From: Cercis canadensis
Lineage: Eukaryota; Streptophyta; Magnoliopsida; Fabales; Fabaceae
Length of the DNA stretch: 64,000 nucleotides
NCBI GenBank assembly: GCA_003255065.1
Contig: QAOA01001066.1
Span: 2,101,397 to 2,165,396 of the forward strand
Direction: 5' to 3'
The position numbers and the translations under genes are program-made. Positions 24,110-38,000 of the stretch are shown here, piece after piece. The notes below the pieces were generated by a model, which saw nothing but the letters and a program-made list of their open reading frames with translations, searched no databases and was not told the origin of the DNA. The first letter of the stretch is position 1. Every line of letters begins with the position of its first letter.

Positions 24110-25661
24110 AAAATTTAGGCACTTTTACCCAAATAATGTCTTTTAATAAACTAATTACGAAATTATGTATGTTTTGAAAGTATTTACCAATATGGGTCAA
24201 TTTTTTTTTTTTCCCAACACACACGTATGCGTTTTTATCTTAAAACGCTAAAATGAGAATGAAAAACGCAGAAATGGGACTGCGTTTTCCTATATAAAAT
24301 GCATAATTGAGTTTGCGTTTTATATAAGAAAATGCTATCTCATTTTTTCAAACTAACAAATGGCATTGGGAATCATGAAAAATGCATAATTGAATATATG
24401 TTTTCATGAATAAAACGCATATTCATATATGCATTTTTTTTCAATAATATTGTTTCCCTTAAAATAAATCCAAAACCCTAAAAATAAGCCTAACCTCACA
24501 CCCTACAACCTAAATCCTAAAGAGAAAATCCCAAACCCTAATCCCACTCCTTAAATCTCAAACCATAAATTATAAACCCCAAACCTTTAATCCTAAATCC
24601 TAAAAATAAACCCCAAACTCTTATCCTCACACCTCAAATCCTAACCCCAAACCCTTATCCTCACACCTCAAATCTTAACCCCAAATCCTAAATTTTAAAC
24701 CCCTAATCACAAACCCTAAATCTTAACCCCAAATCCTAAACTCTAACCCCAAACCTAAATTATGAGGTTAGGATTTCAATTTTTGGGTTTGAGGTTTGTT
24801 TGTAGGGTTTGAGATTTATAATTTAAGGTTTTAAGTTAATATTTAGGGTTTATAATTTAGGTTTGGGGTTAGGGGTTATTTTAATAATTTTTAGGGTTTT
24901 GGGTTTGAATTTTTTTTGATTTATGGTTTAGGGCTTAGGGGTTTAGGTTTAGGAAATTGGGGTTTAAGGTTTGGGGGTTTTTGAGTTAGTAATTCAGGGT
25001 TTGAGATTTAGGTTCTGAGGTTAGGATTTTGATTTTTGGGTTTGGGGTTAGAATTTAAGGTTTAGGGTTAGGATCTGGGGTTTGTGATTAAGGGTTTGAA
25101 ATTTAGGGTGTAGGGTTAAGATTTGGGTTATGAGGTTAAGGGTTTGAGGTTTATTTTTAAGATTTAGGATTAAAGGTTTAGGGTTTATAATTTATGGTTT
25201 AAGATTGAGGGCGTGGGATTAAAGTTTGGGGTTTTCTCTTTATGGTTTAGGTTGTAAGGTGTGAGGTTAGGCTTATTTTTAGGGTTTGTGATTTATTTTA
25301 AGGGAAACAATATTATTGAAGAAAACACATAAATGAATATGCGTTTTCTTCATGAAAATGCATATTCAGTTATGCGTTTTTCATGATTCCCAATGCCATT
25401 TGTTAGCTTGAAAAAATGAGATAGCATTTTCTTATATAAAACACAAACTCAGTTTTGCATTTTATATAGGAAAACGCAGTCTCATTTCTGCGTTTTTCAC
25501 TCTCATTTTAGCATTTTATGATAAAAACGCATATGCGTGTGTTGGGAAAAAAAAAAAAAAGAGACCCANGACCCATATTGATAAATACTTTTAAAAGAGA
25601 CCTAATTTCGTAATTAGTTTATTGAAAGACATTATTTAGGTAAAATTGCCCAAAATTTAGG
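24110..25661. mobile_element. Large foldback element with telomere-like arms and 10 bp direct repeats
   Basis: A palindrome of about 1.53 kb (24120-25651) is flanked on both sides by the direct repeat AAAATTTAGG (24110-24119 and 25652-25661). Outer arms read GCACTTTTACCCAAATAATG on the left and, reverse-complemented, GGGCAATTTTACCTAAATAA on the right. The arms are then near-complementary for about 650 bases, through AT-rich DNA with repeated AAAACGC/GCGTTTT motifs and into degenerate CCCTAAA-type repeats on the left (about 24470-24760) facing TTTAGGG-type repeats on the right (about 24765-25290). No coding capacity. A 9-10 bp target duplication with long inverted repeats suggests a non-autonomous Mutator-like (foldback MULE) element. 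A single N lies at 25569. Confidence 0.7.
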
Positions 25662-25980
25662 ATAGGAGAATGCTACTCTATTTTAAAACTAGGTATAACA
25701 ATATATGATTTTGTAATTGAAACTATCAAATTTATCTTATTCTCTTTAATCTAAATTTCATATTTCAACAAAAGTTAAAGTAAAAACTTTGAATTTAACA
25801 CGATGCTGAAAGAAACCAGACACATTATAAATAATTGACACATTAGATATTAAAATTCTCTAATATTTAATTTAATTTAATTTAATTGACTATCAAATGA
25901 AGAAAATATTTTAATTTTTTTTTTATTCTAGGAGTAGTTTTCAGATTTATGGATAAATATTAAGCAAGAATCCGATACAT

Positions 25981-26405
25981 GGCTAATTTACTAAAATAAT
26001 ATAAATAAATAAATACGTAAAAGGGTAATTCTTACAACTATTTACATAAATGAGTCACATTTAATTGATGAACAAACACACTATTTTATTTTAGTGTGTT
26101 CATCATTTTTCATGTCATTTGACTCTCATTACTCCAATACACTACTTTAATTTCTGTTTAATGACACATTAAAATGAAATAGTATGTCATGTAAAAAATG
26201 CTAAAATAAAATAGTCTGTGACATAAAAAAAATACTAAAATAAAATAATGTGTTACATAAAAAAATGTTAAAATAAAATAGTGTGTATTCTTTTTTTCAT
26301 TACTACTAATTAAAATATTCAAAAATAACATTTTTGTAAATAATTTTAACAATTATTTGTTTTATGTATTTATTTATTTTTTTGCATTATTTTAATAAAT
26401 TAGCC
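25981..26405. mobile_element. MITE with GGCTAATTTA inverted ends
   Basis: The left end GGCTAATTTACTAAAATAAT (25981) is matched in inverted orientation by the right end, ..ATTATTTTAATAAATTAGCC (to 26405). Complementarity continues inward for about 60-70 bases through AAATAAATAAATA. It is about 425 bp and non-coding. It contains a 33-34 bp tandem repeat. Its right end is repeated after the N at 26636 by the false duplication. No clear target-site duplication. Confidence 0.55.
26169..26290. repeat. 33-34 bp tandem repeat inside the MITE
   Basis: About 3.6 copies of a unit of the form TAAAATAAAATAGTGTGT plus ACATAAAAAAATGC follow one another. A single inverted copy of its core (CACACTATTTTATTTTAGTG) sits about 80 bases to the left at 26080. 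Confidence 0.65.
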
Positions 26406-26921
26406 CCACTACACATCACTATTACCCCAAGGAAAAGAAAATAGAGTAAAATCATTTTTTAGTCTTTGAAAAATGCAGCCACTGACAAATTCGTTCTTAA
26501 AAAATGTTCAGTGACAAATTAGTCATTGAATTATTATTTTGCTGACAAATTAGTTATCTGGTAGGCAAGATCAGTGAAAAGAAAATGAGGACTTGAATGA
26601 GAAAATAATGACTTAAACATAGCTAGGCAAGATCANAATTATTTGTTTTATGTATTTATTTATTTTTTTTGCATTATTTTAATAAATTAGCCCCACTACA
26701 CATCACTATTACCCCAAGGAAAAGAAAATAGAGTAAAATCATTTTTAGTCCTTGAAAAATGCAGCCACTGACAAATTCGTTCTTAAAAAATGTTCGGTGA
26801 CAAATTAGTCATTGAATTATTATTTTGCTGACAAATTAGTTATCCAGTAGGCAAGATCAGTGAAAAGAAAATGAGGACTTGAATGAGAAAAGAATGACTT
26901 AAACATAGCTAGGCAAGATCA
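26351..26921. repeat. 285 bp duplication around a single N (likely assembly artefact)
   Basis: Bases 26351-26635 recur at 26637-26921 after one N at 26636. Scattered mismatches (e.g. TTCAGTGAC versus TTCGGTGAC) look like two haplotypes. The copy includes the right end of the first MITE and the left end of the next one. Confidence 0.8.
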
Positions 26922-27098
26922 ATGAAAAAAATTTAGGAAATGGGTCTGCAGGGGTCTAGAACTTTTTTCATTAAAGTACCAGATGACTAATTTGTCAGAC
27001 CGAATAATAATTCTAGAACCAATTTGTCACTAAAAATTTTTGGAGGACGAATTTATGAGTAATTACATTTTTCAAAGACTAAAAAAAAAAATTTACTC
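26731..27098. mobile_element. MITE with GAGTAAAATCATTTTTAGTC inverted ends
   Basis: The left end GAGTAAAATCATTTTTAGTC then CTTGAAAAATGCAG is mirrored on the right by CATTTTTCAAAGACT then A-run and TTTACTC. Inner parts repeat ACAAATTAGTCA/TGACTAATTTGT in opposite orientations. It is about 370 bp and non-coding. The short AAAATA on both flanks could be a target duplication, but lies in A-rich DNA. An extra left end at about 26442 belongs to the false duplication. Confidence 0.55.
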
Positions 27099-27327
27099 AA
27101 AAAAATATATCACCTTAAGGCAATTTCTCAATCACTCACCGCTACTGTTCCTGTAGAGGGCAAGAGAGAGTGGCAGAGAAAGAAGAGTGAAAAGCAACCT
27201 CCTTTATTCTTCATCCTGCTCCATACCCACTGAAGTAAGCAAAAGCGGTGTTTGTTATTCACCTGTTTTTCTTTTTTCTCTTCTTTCCTTCTCCCCTCAT
27301 AAATTCCTATTCCTCTTTGGTACTAAC

Positions 27328-27335
27328 TAGGGTTT
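27328..27335 (+). promoter_or_regulatory. Telo-box (TAGGGTTT) in the UBC27 5' leader
   Basis: TAGGGTTT lies 15 bases before the UBC27 start codon. Telo-boxes near the transcription start are frequent in plant genes active in dividing cells. A single motif is weak evidence on its own. Confidence 0.35.
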
Positions 27336-27350
27336 TCTGTCAGATTGAAG

Positions 27351-29791
<2,441 letters not shown>

Positions 29792-30363
29792 CAAGGGTGT
29801 GAAATATTTTTAAGCATTTTGATTATGATGAAGTTTATGATGGGATATCCACCGTAAGAGGCTGGAGTCATACAGACACAAAGAGTTGATTGAATATAAA
29901 GTTATCTAATCTAGTGTAGCCATATCATGTAGTCGTTTTGTTGCCCCTTCCTTTTTCTCCTTGGTTACGTTGGCACTTAACTTCCCAATGTCATTGCATT
30001 GCAGGTATTAAACCCCTTATTGGCAAGGTTTGCCTTGCAGGTCTCTTTTGTTAACCTTATAATTAAGGGCTCATAGGAAAACAAATGATTGATGCCAAGA
30101 GGATTAGGCGAAATGCTACTGTTACTTTTGAGTCTGCAAATTATTTTAATCAAGGGCTCCCATTTTTTTTTGGTAATAAGGGCTCACAATTATGTCAATG
30201 ATTTGCTGAGTAATGATTCTTTCTATCATGCAATCACTCCTGACTCCCACTTAGAGGGGCAAACAAAAAAAAGGAAAAGTTACATATAATTAATGAAATT
30301 AGAGTACAAATATACAGGCTTGTTAAAAGGCATAGCACCCGAAAGGTGTGCTTTTTAATTAAA

Positions 30364-30489
30364 TTAAGAGCAATGGTAGAGAGCAAGTCTCCTACCAGGT
30401 GGAGGCTGACAGATGAGAAAGAAGGCCACTGCTAGTACCAGAACCACTACCAAGCCTAACACCAATTCATCCATGTCCGCGCAGCACAT
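30364..30489 (-). CDS. Possible single-pass membrane microprotein, 41 aa
   Basis: I do not recognise this protein. The frame starts at an ATG at 30489, with a second ATG five codons on, and reads MCCADMDELVLGL, then a hydrophobic run of about 20 residues (V/L/A/F/I), then CQPPPGRR and a short basic tail to TAA at 30366. The acidic-before, basic-after arrangement around one membrane helix is protein-like, not random. It lies in the opposite orientation to UBC27, about 570 bases past that gene. It is below normal gene-calling length. It could also be the last exon of a longer gene or chance. Confidence 0.35.
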   Translation of the reverse strand: MCCADMDELVLGLVVVLVLAVAFFLICQPPPGRRLALYHCS

Positions 30490-33400
30490 TCCGATTCTCA
30501 CTTTGAGCTTTGATCCCTCCTCTCAATTGTGTTTATGCCCCAAATTCAAAGGTAGTAAATGATTAGGTGGATACTTTCTGAAGAATTTGAAGACATGGAT
30601 TGGAGGACTCCTATCCACGGGCTTGTAAGCAGCCAATTGATAGCTTACACGTCAATACAGAATGTGGTTCTTTCTTTGGGTCGTTGATCGGTTCCTCATA
30701 GTGACTTGTGGCTTGGAGTCAATTGGCAGCTGCTGCGAAAATGAACCTTCTAGTATTGCTTTGCCACCACTGCCAATTACCAAACAAATCTGTGTTCCTA
30801 CATGACAGAGAGGTTATTTCTGTCAAAATTTAACGTATCAGAGTCGGAAGTTCTTTATTAGTTCTGACTTCGCTGTGTTTGACTCTGTGTGATGAACAGT
30901 AACCTATTCCTGAGACGACTAAGGATTAAGGAAGGATAAATCATAAATCTTCCACACCAAACGACATCGGCGTGTGCCCTTCCAGTCGTTGTAGTTAACC
31001 TGGTTAAACTAGCATGTCCTTCTAATAATTCAACTTTGGGAGTCAGATAAGGTAGACATAAAGAAAAATAAATTCCAAAACAATAGAAATAATGTGCAAA
31101 GGCGAGCAATTATCAACATCATTAATGTCATTACCTCTTGAAGGCAGTCTGATTCAGACATTAGGTTATTATTAATAACACTACTCTGACATCAAATGTT
31201 TTGGACCAAACATCTCACAGAATAACCTCTTTGATTGAAAGGAACATCTTATCTTGCCTTCATGATTTGAACAAATTACATTGATTTCTTGTACATCTTG
31301 AAGGTTTCTTCCTAGTAGCGAGATTTGCCACTGCGTTTTTTTCTTCAGTTTCAGACTTTCAGTAAGTGATAAAGACAAATCTATAGCACTGTGTGATCTC
31401 TCCCTCTCTTTTTTCCAGCAGGTTTCTGTATTTACCTCTTTCTTTTCTCGAGTTTGTGTACAGAAACCCGCGTGACAATGGACATAAATTACAGTATGTG
31501 AGGTGGGTCACTGAACAAACAAACATGGGATGATGTGCATTTTAAATTCAGGGGGACGAAAAGAAGATGCAAGAGTAAATAAGACCGAAGAGAAGTAGAA
31601 AATCAGCACCAGAGCATTTAATACAAGGACAGCAACTAGTAATAACGGGTAGTTTTACAGTACTTCTAGCTAAAGATGCAGTTTCAGTAGACCACAAAAG
31701 AAACGGCTGTGAAGGTGCCACGTCGATTTTTCAACTAGTCCAAAACGGATATGAAAAATAACATAAAGGCCCACTGAAGTTAACAAATTTAAAAATAGCC
31801 ATGTTTTAAAAGGAACAAACCGGTGGCGTTTCAATGGGGACGGGAAAGTCCCAAGCATTACTGAACTTGAAGAAGGCAATAAACAGGTAAACTGGGAGGG
31901 GTTTTTGTTTTGTTGTAGAAGGATGTGCTCAAGGAACAAAATGTTGTTTCGTTTCGGACAAAAGAAAGAACAACGATATTGTCTGTTGTGTACTCTGAGC
32001 TTGGAGGCTGTGGTGTTGTGCCAACTGAGATAATTGGCGGCGGTGGAGCTGATGACTGGCGCCGCTAATGTCTATTGCCGTTTACATTATTCACAAAAAG
32101 AATAAAAAAATTACATTTCACTCTGGGGCTATAGGCAATTTATTATTATTGAAGGGTCATCTTTGCCATTGATTTTCTGTTTGTGAAAATGAATGGTGAA
32201 TTTTACTTGGTGTGTTGGTGCTCCCTTTGTTTTTTTGGCTTGAAGTACATTAAACAGTCCCTAGTAATAGCTATGCCATGGGATTTGCCAAATTCGATTC
32301 AAATTCAGCTATTCAAAGTAACGTGTTTTTCAGTCTTGGCGTATTGACCAGTGTTTGTTGTTTTTCTCATACCAATCTCTTCTAAGAGAAAGGAAGAAAA
32401 AATCAATCCCTCTTTATCACACGGTCTTTCCTTTTCTTTAATAATTCATCCATGCAATAGCAGCAATACAAGTCATCCTTGTTTCCTTTCAAATCACGCT
32501 ATTAGTTTTTCTCTGTTTCAACTAATTATTCTCCCACTAGCGATACATGACTTTAACTAGTCATTTTCATCATTGTTGATTGGATTTGCTTTTATGACTA
32601 GGCTTGGTTTTTGCATAAACTCCCAACGTGCACCATTATAAGCTTATTGAGCAAAGATTCCATAAGAGGGCTCTATATGATTATCATTTTACCATTCCAA
32701 GTGGTGCACCCTCTTTTTTCTTTTCCTTGTGGGGAGAGCGATTGAGAAATCATAAAGTAGAACACAATAACCAATTACTGTTACTATGCGTTTTCTGCAA
32801 TTTCTCTATCAATGATTCAGTATGTAATGTACGCGTCTGTAACGTCCTAATCTTTTGTCTTTATCTTTCCTTTTTCTGTTATAAGACCATTTTTCTTAGC
32901 AATCTTGGTAGGTAAACAAAACTTACATCTTATATGACCTTTGATTTTACTGACTCCTTTACCTTAACAAGTCTTAATTTACTCTCTGCCTTCAACTATT
33001 GCCATTCTATCAAACCTCAAAAGCAAAATACAATATGTAATATACGAAAGCAGAAACCAGACAAAAACACTAGCTGCAAACATCAATTGGAGGCACATGC
33101 TTTTTGGTTCATTTAACAAATGACTCCATCTAATTTCTCTTTATGAATGTCAAACTATCATTGCCTATTGGATTCTTCGAATACCAGTTTCTACCGCACC
33201 CATATTAACCTGAGTAAGTTACTAATTACAGCAAGATTCTCAAGGTAACAAATGTCATTTCACTTTTAGCCATCCCTTATTACCAAAGAAAAGTCATTTT
33301 GTTAGGTAGACCCTAGAATAATACAAAGTCGCACATGGACTCTTTCACCCAAAAAGGCACACAAGGGCTCCATGGAGAGGTTTCTGAATTATGCAAATTC

Positions 33401-33682
33401 ACACTGTTAGTTACCAACAATCAAGGCTCACTATTTTAATTGGCCCTATATTAGTTAAACTTAGTAACATACTTACAAAAAAAAAAAAAAACTTACAAAG
33501 TAACATTGGGATGTAAAACCATAGTATCGTGATGAAGTGATGTTATTTACATATATGTAAATTTATATCTTTTAATATTTATATACATAATATAATTTTA
33601 ATTGAACTAAACTTATTTGTATTTTAACTAAATTCATACCAAAATTACTTTAACTTTTATAGATAAAATTTCTAACACTTTT

Positions 33683-34148
33683 AGGGTTTGTTTGGGAATT
33701 ACTTTGGAGGGAAAAGGAAAGGAGAGAGGATGAATAAAATTTTTATCTCTTTTATTTAGAAGATTTATCTTAAAAAATAAGAGAAGACCGGTGAGTAAGA
33801 TGCAACTTTCACACTCATTTTTTGGTCCATTTTTGTGTTCTTTCAAATTGGGGGGTTTGGAGATAAAATATATTAAAATAACTATTATACTCTTTTATTT
33901 TTTTAAAATTCCTCACCCCTTTATTAAGTGATAAGTGTATTATATTATTTAATTTTATATTAAATATATCTATTTTAATAATAAATGGTAAACTAGTAAA
34001 AATATTTTATAATAAATTTTTTTTTTATTTTTTCTCATTCTAATTATCCAAACAAAAATAAAAAAAAAATTATTTTTCTTTCCTTTCCTTTCTCTCTCTT
34101 TCTTCTCCTCTCATTTCATTTGCTATCACTTCAAACTCCCAAAGACCC
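33683..34148. mobile_element. Tourist-like MITE candidate
   Basis: The left end (A)GGGTTTGTTTGGGAATTACT is mirrored on the right by ..TTCAAACTCCCAAAGACCCT. Sub-terminal GGAAAAGGAAAGGAGAGAG faces CTTTCCTTTCCTTTCTCTC in inverted orientation. Size is about 465 bp, AT-rich and non-coding. GGGTTTGTTTGGGA ends resemble PIF/Harbinger-type MITEs. The expected TTA target duplication would be TTA on the left and TTG on the right, so imperfect. Confidence 0.45.
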
Positions 34149-34760
34149 TTGAAGTTTAAACTATTGCTGGAATTCCTCTTCCTTGCCCTCCCTCTCTGTT
34201 TATAGTAATAAATGCAAAACTATTATTTATTGTGTTCGGCATGGTAGGTGGAAGTGACTTCATAACCCCTTCATGTGTAGCAATCTAATTTTTCACAAAA
34301 ACAAAAATGCTATTTCAGTATTTCTAATTATCCTAAAATATTTTCAGTTTGAGAATTGAGTTAATTAATTATGTTTCTTTGGTTATAAAAATAAAAACAA
34401 GTGAATGAAATCTTAATCACTTATTTACCAAAAAAACACAAATCTTAAATGACTTCAACCAAATTCTAATTTAAATGAATTTAAATTTAAATATGGCAAT
34501 TGGCAATTATTATTGGTCCCAACTATAAAGTCAATATTGAGAATTAAAAAGAGCAACTTCTTTTCCACGGAAAGCATTTTACTTATATGGCAGCTTGACC
34601 TTTTCATCTCAAACTCTATGACCTCACCATCCTGTGCTGTTTTGGACTTTTTGGCGCTTCAGCCACCATTTCACTGACAACACCAACTCAGACTTTCAGA
34701 CATAGTGGCAATTCCGTTATTTGATTCCAAAGCTATGACTGGTTTCTTCCAACTCCGTAA

Positions 34761-34785
34761 CAGAGCAGAGACAGAGAGAGAGAGG
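34761..34785 (+). promoter_or_regulatory. GA-repeat in the kinase 5' region
   Basis: CAGAGCAGAGACAGAGAGAG and a few further GA units lie about 260 bases before the kinase start codon. GA repeats of this form are BPC-type binding sites. Function here is inference. Confidence 0.25.
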
Positions 34786-35044
34786 CATGCCATCATCGAA
34801 CACTGAAGCCCAACCCCTCGGTATAACCTCGTGAGCTCTGATTCTGATAACCCCAAAATAGCTTATTAGCTTACCTCCCCTCATACGCGGGCTTTTCCCG
34901 TATCGGAAATCCGCTGTCCATCACAGTCGATTTGTGTAAACTAGCTTCACCAGAATCCGCTGCTGATTTGGGATTCTCGGAAAGCTCGCTCATTTTTCGA
35001 TTCCCATGTGTTTTCCATACTCTGCAAGCACCCATAGCTGACGG

Positions 35045-38000
35045 ATGGGTTGCGTGCTCGGAACGCCCGCGGATGCCGGAGGCCGCCGGACGGATTCCGG
35101 AGCTCAGCACCGTCGCCGCAGTAGCCAAGAACACTCTGTTACCGCCGGAGACAATGCCATTAGGGTTAGGAAGGAGGGGACGGTGAGGGAGAGGCAAAGG
35201 ACTCGGCACACCGGCGATTTTCCCGGGTCTCTTCCGGTGCCGGAGCGCAGGAAACCTAGGCTTGATCCATGCGCTAAAACCCCACAGGGTTGGCCGTCTT
35301 GGTTGATGGCTGTGGCTGGCGAAGCGATCGGAGATTGGACTCCTCGTCGCGCCAACACGTTCGAGAAGCTTGCTAAGGTGCTTAGAAAGCTTTACTCCAT
35401 TTCCAAAACTGCTGTATCGCTTTTCGTTTTATACAAATTGGATTTATTAAGTCAGTGTTAGTGAAGCGTGTTGTTGTGTCTTGGTTGTGCAGATTGGGCA
35501 AGGCACTTATAGCAATGTATATAAAGCGAAAGACCTTCTTACTGGAAAGATAGTGGCTTTAAAGAAAGTTAGATTTGATAATTTGGAGCCAGAGAGTGTG
35601 AAGTTCATGGCAAGAGAGATTCTTGTTTTGAGGCGGCTTGATCACCCCAATGTCGTTAAACTTGAAGGCTTGGTTACTTCAAGAATGTCATGTAGTCTTT
35701 ACTTGGTATTCGAGTATATGGAACACGATCTAGCCGGGCTTGCAGCTGGCCAAGGTGTTAAGTTCACTGAGCCTCAGGTACACCAATTTTTAGCTCAAGT
35801 TTATTCCTTTTAATTACAGCGTAATTGCTGTAATCGGGTTTGCATTTTCCTGTCTTGTTGCGATGTATTTAGATGTGTTTCAGGTTATGATTTTGTTTCC
35901 TCAAAATGTTTTAAACTCAAATTGCCCTCTCATTTTTTTTTTCGGAGTGAAAGAGTTTGATGTTGCTCCGAGATCTTACTATGCCACGCTGGGTCCCATG
36001 CACTGTTCAAAGCATATTTAGTTCTCGTTCCTTCTTGGTCTTATGATGCCTGAACTTTTCGCATGATGTTATTTTTAAATTACCTTTTGTCTTCATGCAA
36101 CTGCTACGAAATTTCCTGAGTTACATATCTCCCAAAAGTAAGATGATTCTTTCCTTTATCTAGTAAGATGCGAATACTCAAAGCAAAGAAATTTTCTTTG
36201 ATTTTGGGAAATACATGTACTGTTCTATTTCAACAAATACCAATTTTACCCAAATGCTGGAAAGATCTAATGGATTATTTGATTGTTATGCGGACGTTAT
36301 TTTGCTTTGTGTATCCCTAGCTTAGATTGGAAACAGAGTTTGCACATTACATAAGGAGGGTGATCTTACTATGTATACAGCTGCAATGTGAATGATAAAC
36401 AATAGGGAGCTGATTATTTGCTTCATGGAGATTTTATAAAATAGTGATGCCTTTTTAAGCTTTGATAAGACTAAAGGAAGAGTCATTTCATTAAAAAAAA
36501 AAAAAAGGAGAAAGAAAAGGTAAATACTGGAAGGCTTATTTGTTTCTCAGTATATTCTCTATGGCAGGTCAAATGCTATGTGAAGCAATTACTCTCTGGC
36601 CTTGAGCATTGCCACAGCCGAGGTGTCTTGCATCGTGATATCAAGGGATCCAATCTCCTTATTGACAATGAAGGAATCCTTAAAATAGCAGATTTTGGAC
36701 TGGCGACTTTTTTTGATCCTGAGCAAAAGCAGCCCATGACAAGCAGAGTTGTCACCCTTTGGTACCGGCCCCCTGAGCTTCTTCTTGGGGCTACGTTGTA
36801 TGGTGTTGCCATTGACCTTTGGAGTGCTGGATGCATTTTGGCTGAGCTGCTTGCTGGGAAGCCAATCATGCCTGGACGAACAGAGGTATTGCTCTCTGTG
36901 TTTTTCCAAAAGTTAATATCATCTCAATTTTTAAGGCTACTATTGTTGATGACCTTTTCTTTGTCCTCAAATATGTCAAGTGCCAGTCTCATTGCAGCAT
37001 TTTTCAAGACTTTTAGTGCATTGTGTTCCATACCTTGGATTGCTCTGCCTTGTGTGCTCAGGCAGAATTTTTTGTTACCATTTGGTTGGAAAGTTCTATT
37101 TGTCACCAATGTGTAATGTTGATGTGTTCAGCTAAGGTGCGTAGGGGACTGAGCTTGTGTGAGCTGTGTCATCAACCTGATTAGTTTATTTGTTGATGGC
37201 AATTATCTTTACTATCATCTTGAATGGCCAGACATAATTCATTAGTAACAGATAGAAACCAGATTAAAGACAGAGAGAAAAAAGAGCCTTGTAGTTTATC
37301 ATATGAAAACACACCTAAAGTTAATTTGTGTATGCCTTCACGTTTAAATACTATACCCAATGTTGGCATGTATTAGGCAGTTGTTATTACTTGTGAATTT
37401 ATGTTTTAATGTTTGTGTTTTGCACTTAATTCTCCCTCTTCACCTTAGCAATATTTGTTGGTCTTTAATCTGTTACCTTCCATTTTTGCTCTTCAAATGC
37501 ATATTTTTCAGGATGACATTTGATTGACTTTCATATCTCTTTTGGGCTAGGTTGAGCAACTGCACAAAATATTTAAGCTATGTGGCTCTCCAACTGAGGA
37601 ATATTGGAAGAAATATAGATTGCCAAATGCGACACTTTTTAAGCCACAGCAGCCATACAAGCGTTGCATATCAGAAAACTTCAAGGATTTCCCTCCTTCT
37701 TCATTACCTCTAATCGAATCTCTTCTTGCAATAGATCCTGATAATCGTGGCACTGCCTCGGCTGCTCTAAATAGTGAAGTGAGTGGTCACTACAGCGTTA
37801 ACATTGTATTTGTGATGTAGAGTATTCACATCTGCTTTGTCTCTGCAGTTCTTTACCACTGAGCCCTACGCTTGTGAACCATCAAGTCTACCAAAATATC
37901 CTCCCAGCAAGGAACTGGATGTAAAACTGAGAGATGAAGAAGCAAGAAGGTTCTCTTATTCTGTTCCTTTGTTTGATATTTTCTGGACTAATTTTGTCCA

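Larger units (their letters stand above)
29792..35044. other. Long intergenic region with a microprotein candidate and one MITE
   Basis: The UBC27 3' UTR runs to about 30000. Next come a possible 41-codon minus-strand gene (30364-30489) and the MITE at 33683-34148; the rest is AT-rich without supported coding sequence. Several minus frames near 30858-31939 and plus frames near 32351-33116 have no domain and no codon-like bias. About 34700-35044 is probably kinase promoter/5' UTR, including a GA-repeat at 34761-34785. Confidence 0.5.

Noticed and set aside
24470-25290. True internal telomere or chromosome end
   Set aside because: The repeats are degenerate, arranged head-to-head within a longer palindrome, and flanked by direct repeats, so an element is a better explanation than a telomere fusion.
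26158-26352. 64-codon minus-strand frame across the 33 bp repeat
   Set aside because: It only reflects the period and composition of the tandem repeat inside the MITE.
24000-27100. CRISPR array
   Set aside because: Repeats here are telomere-like, MITE ends or a short minisatellite in plant DNA; there are no regular unique spacers.
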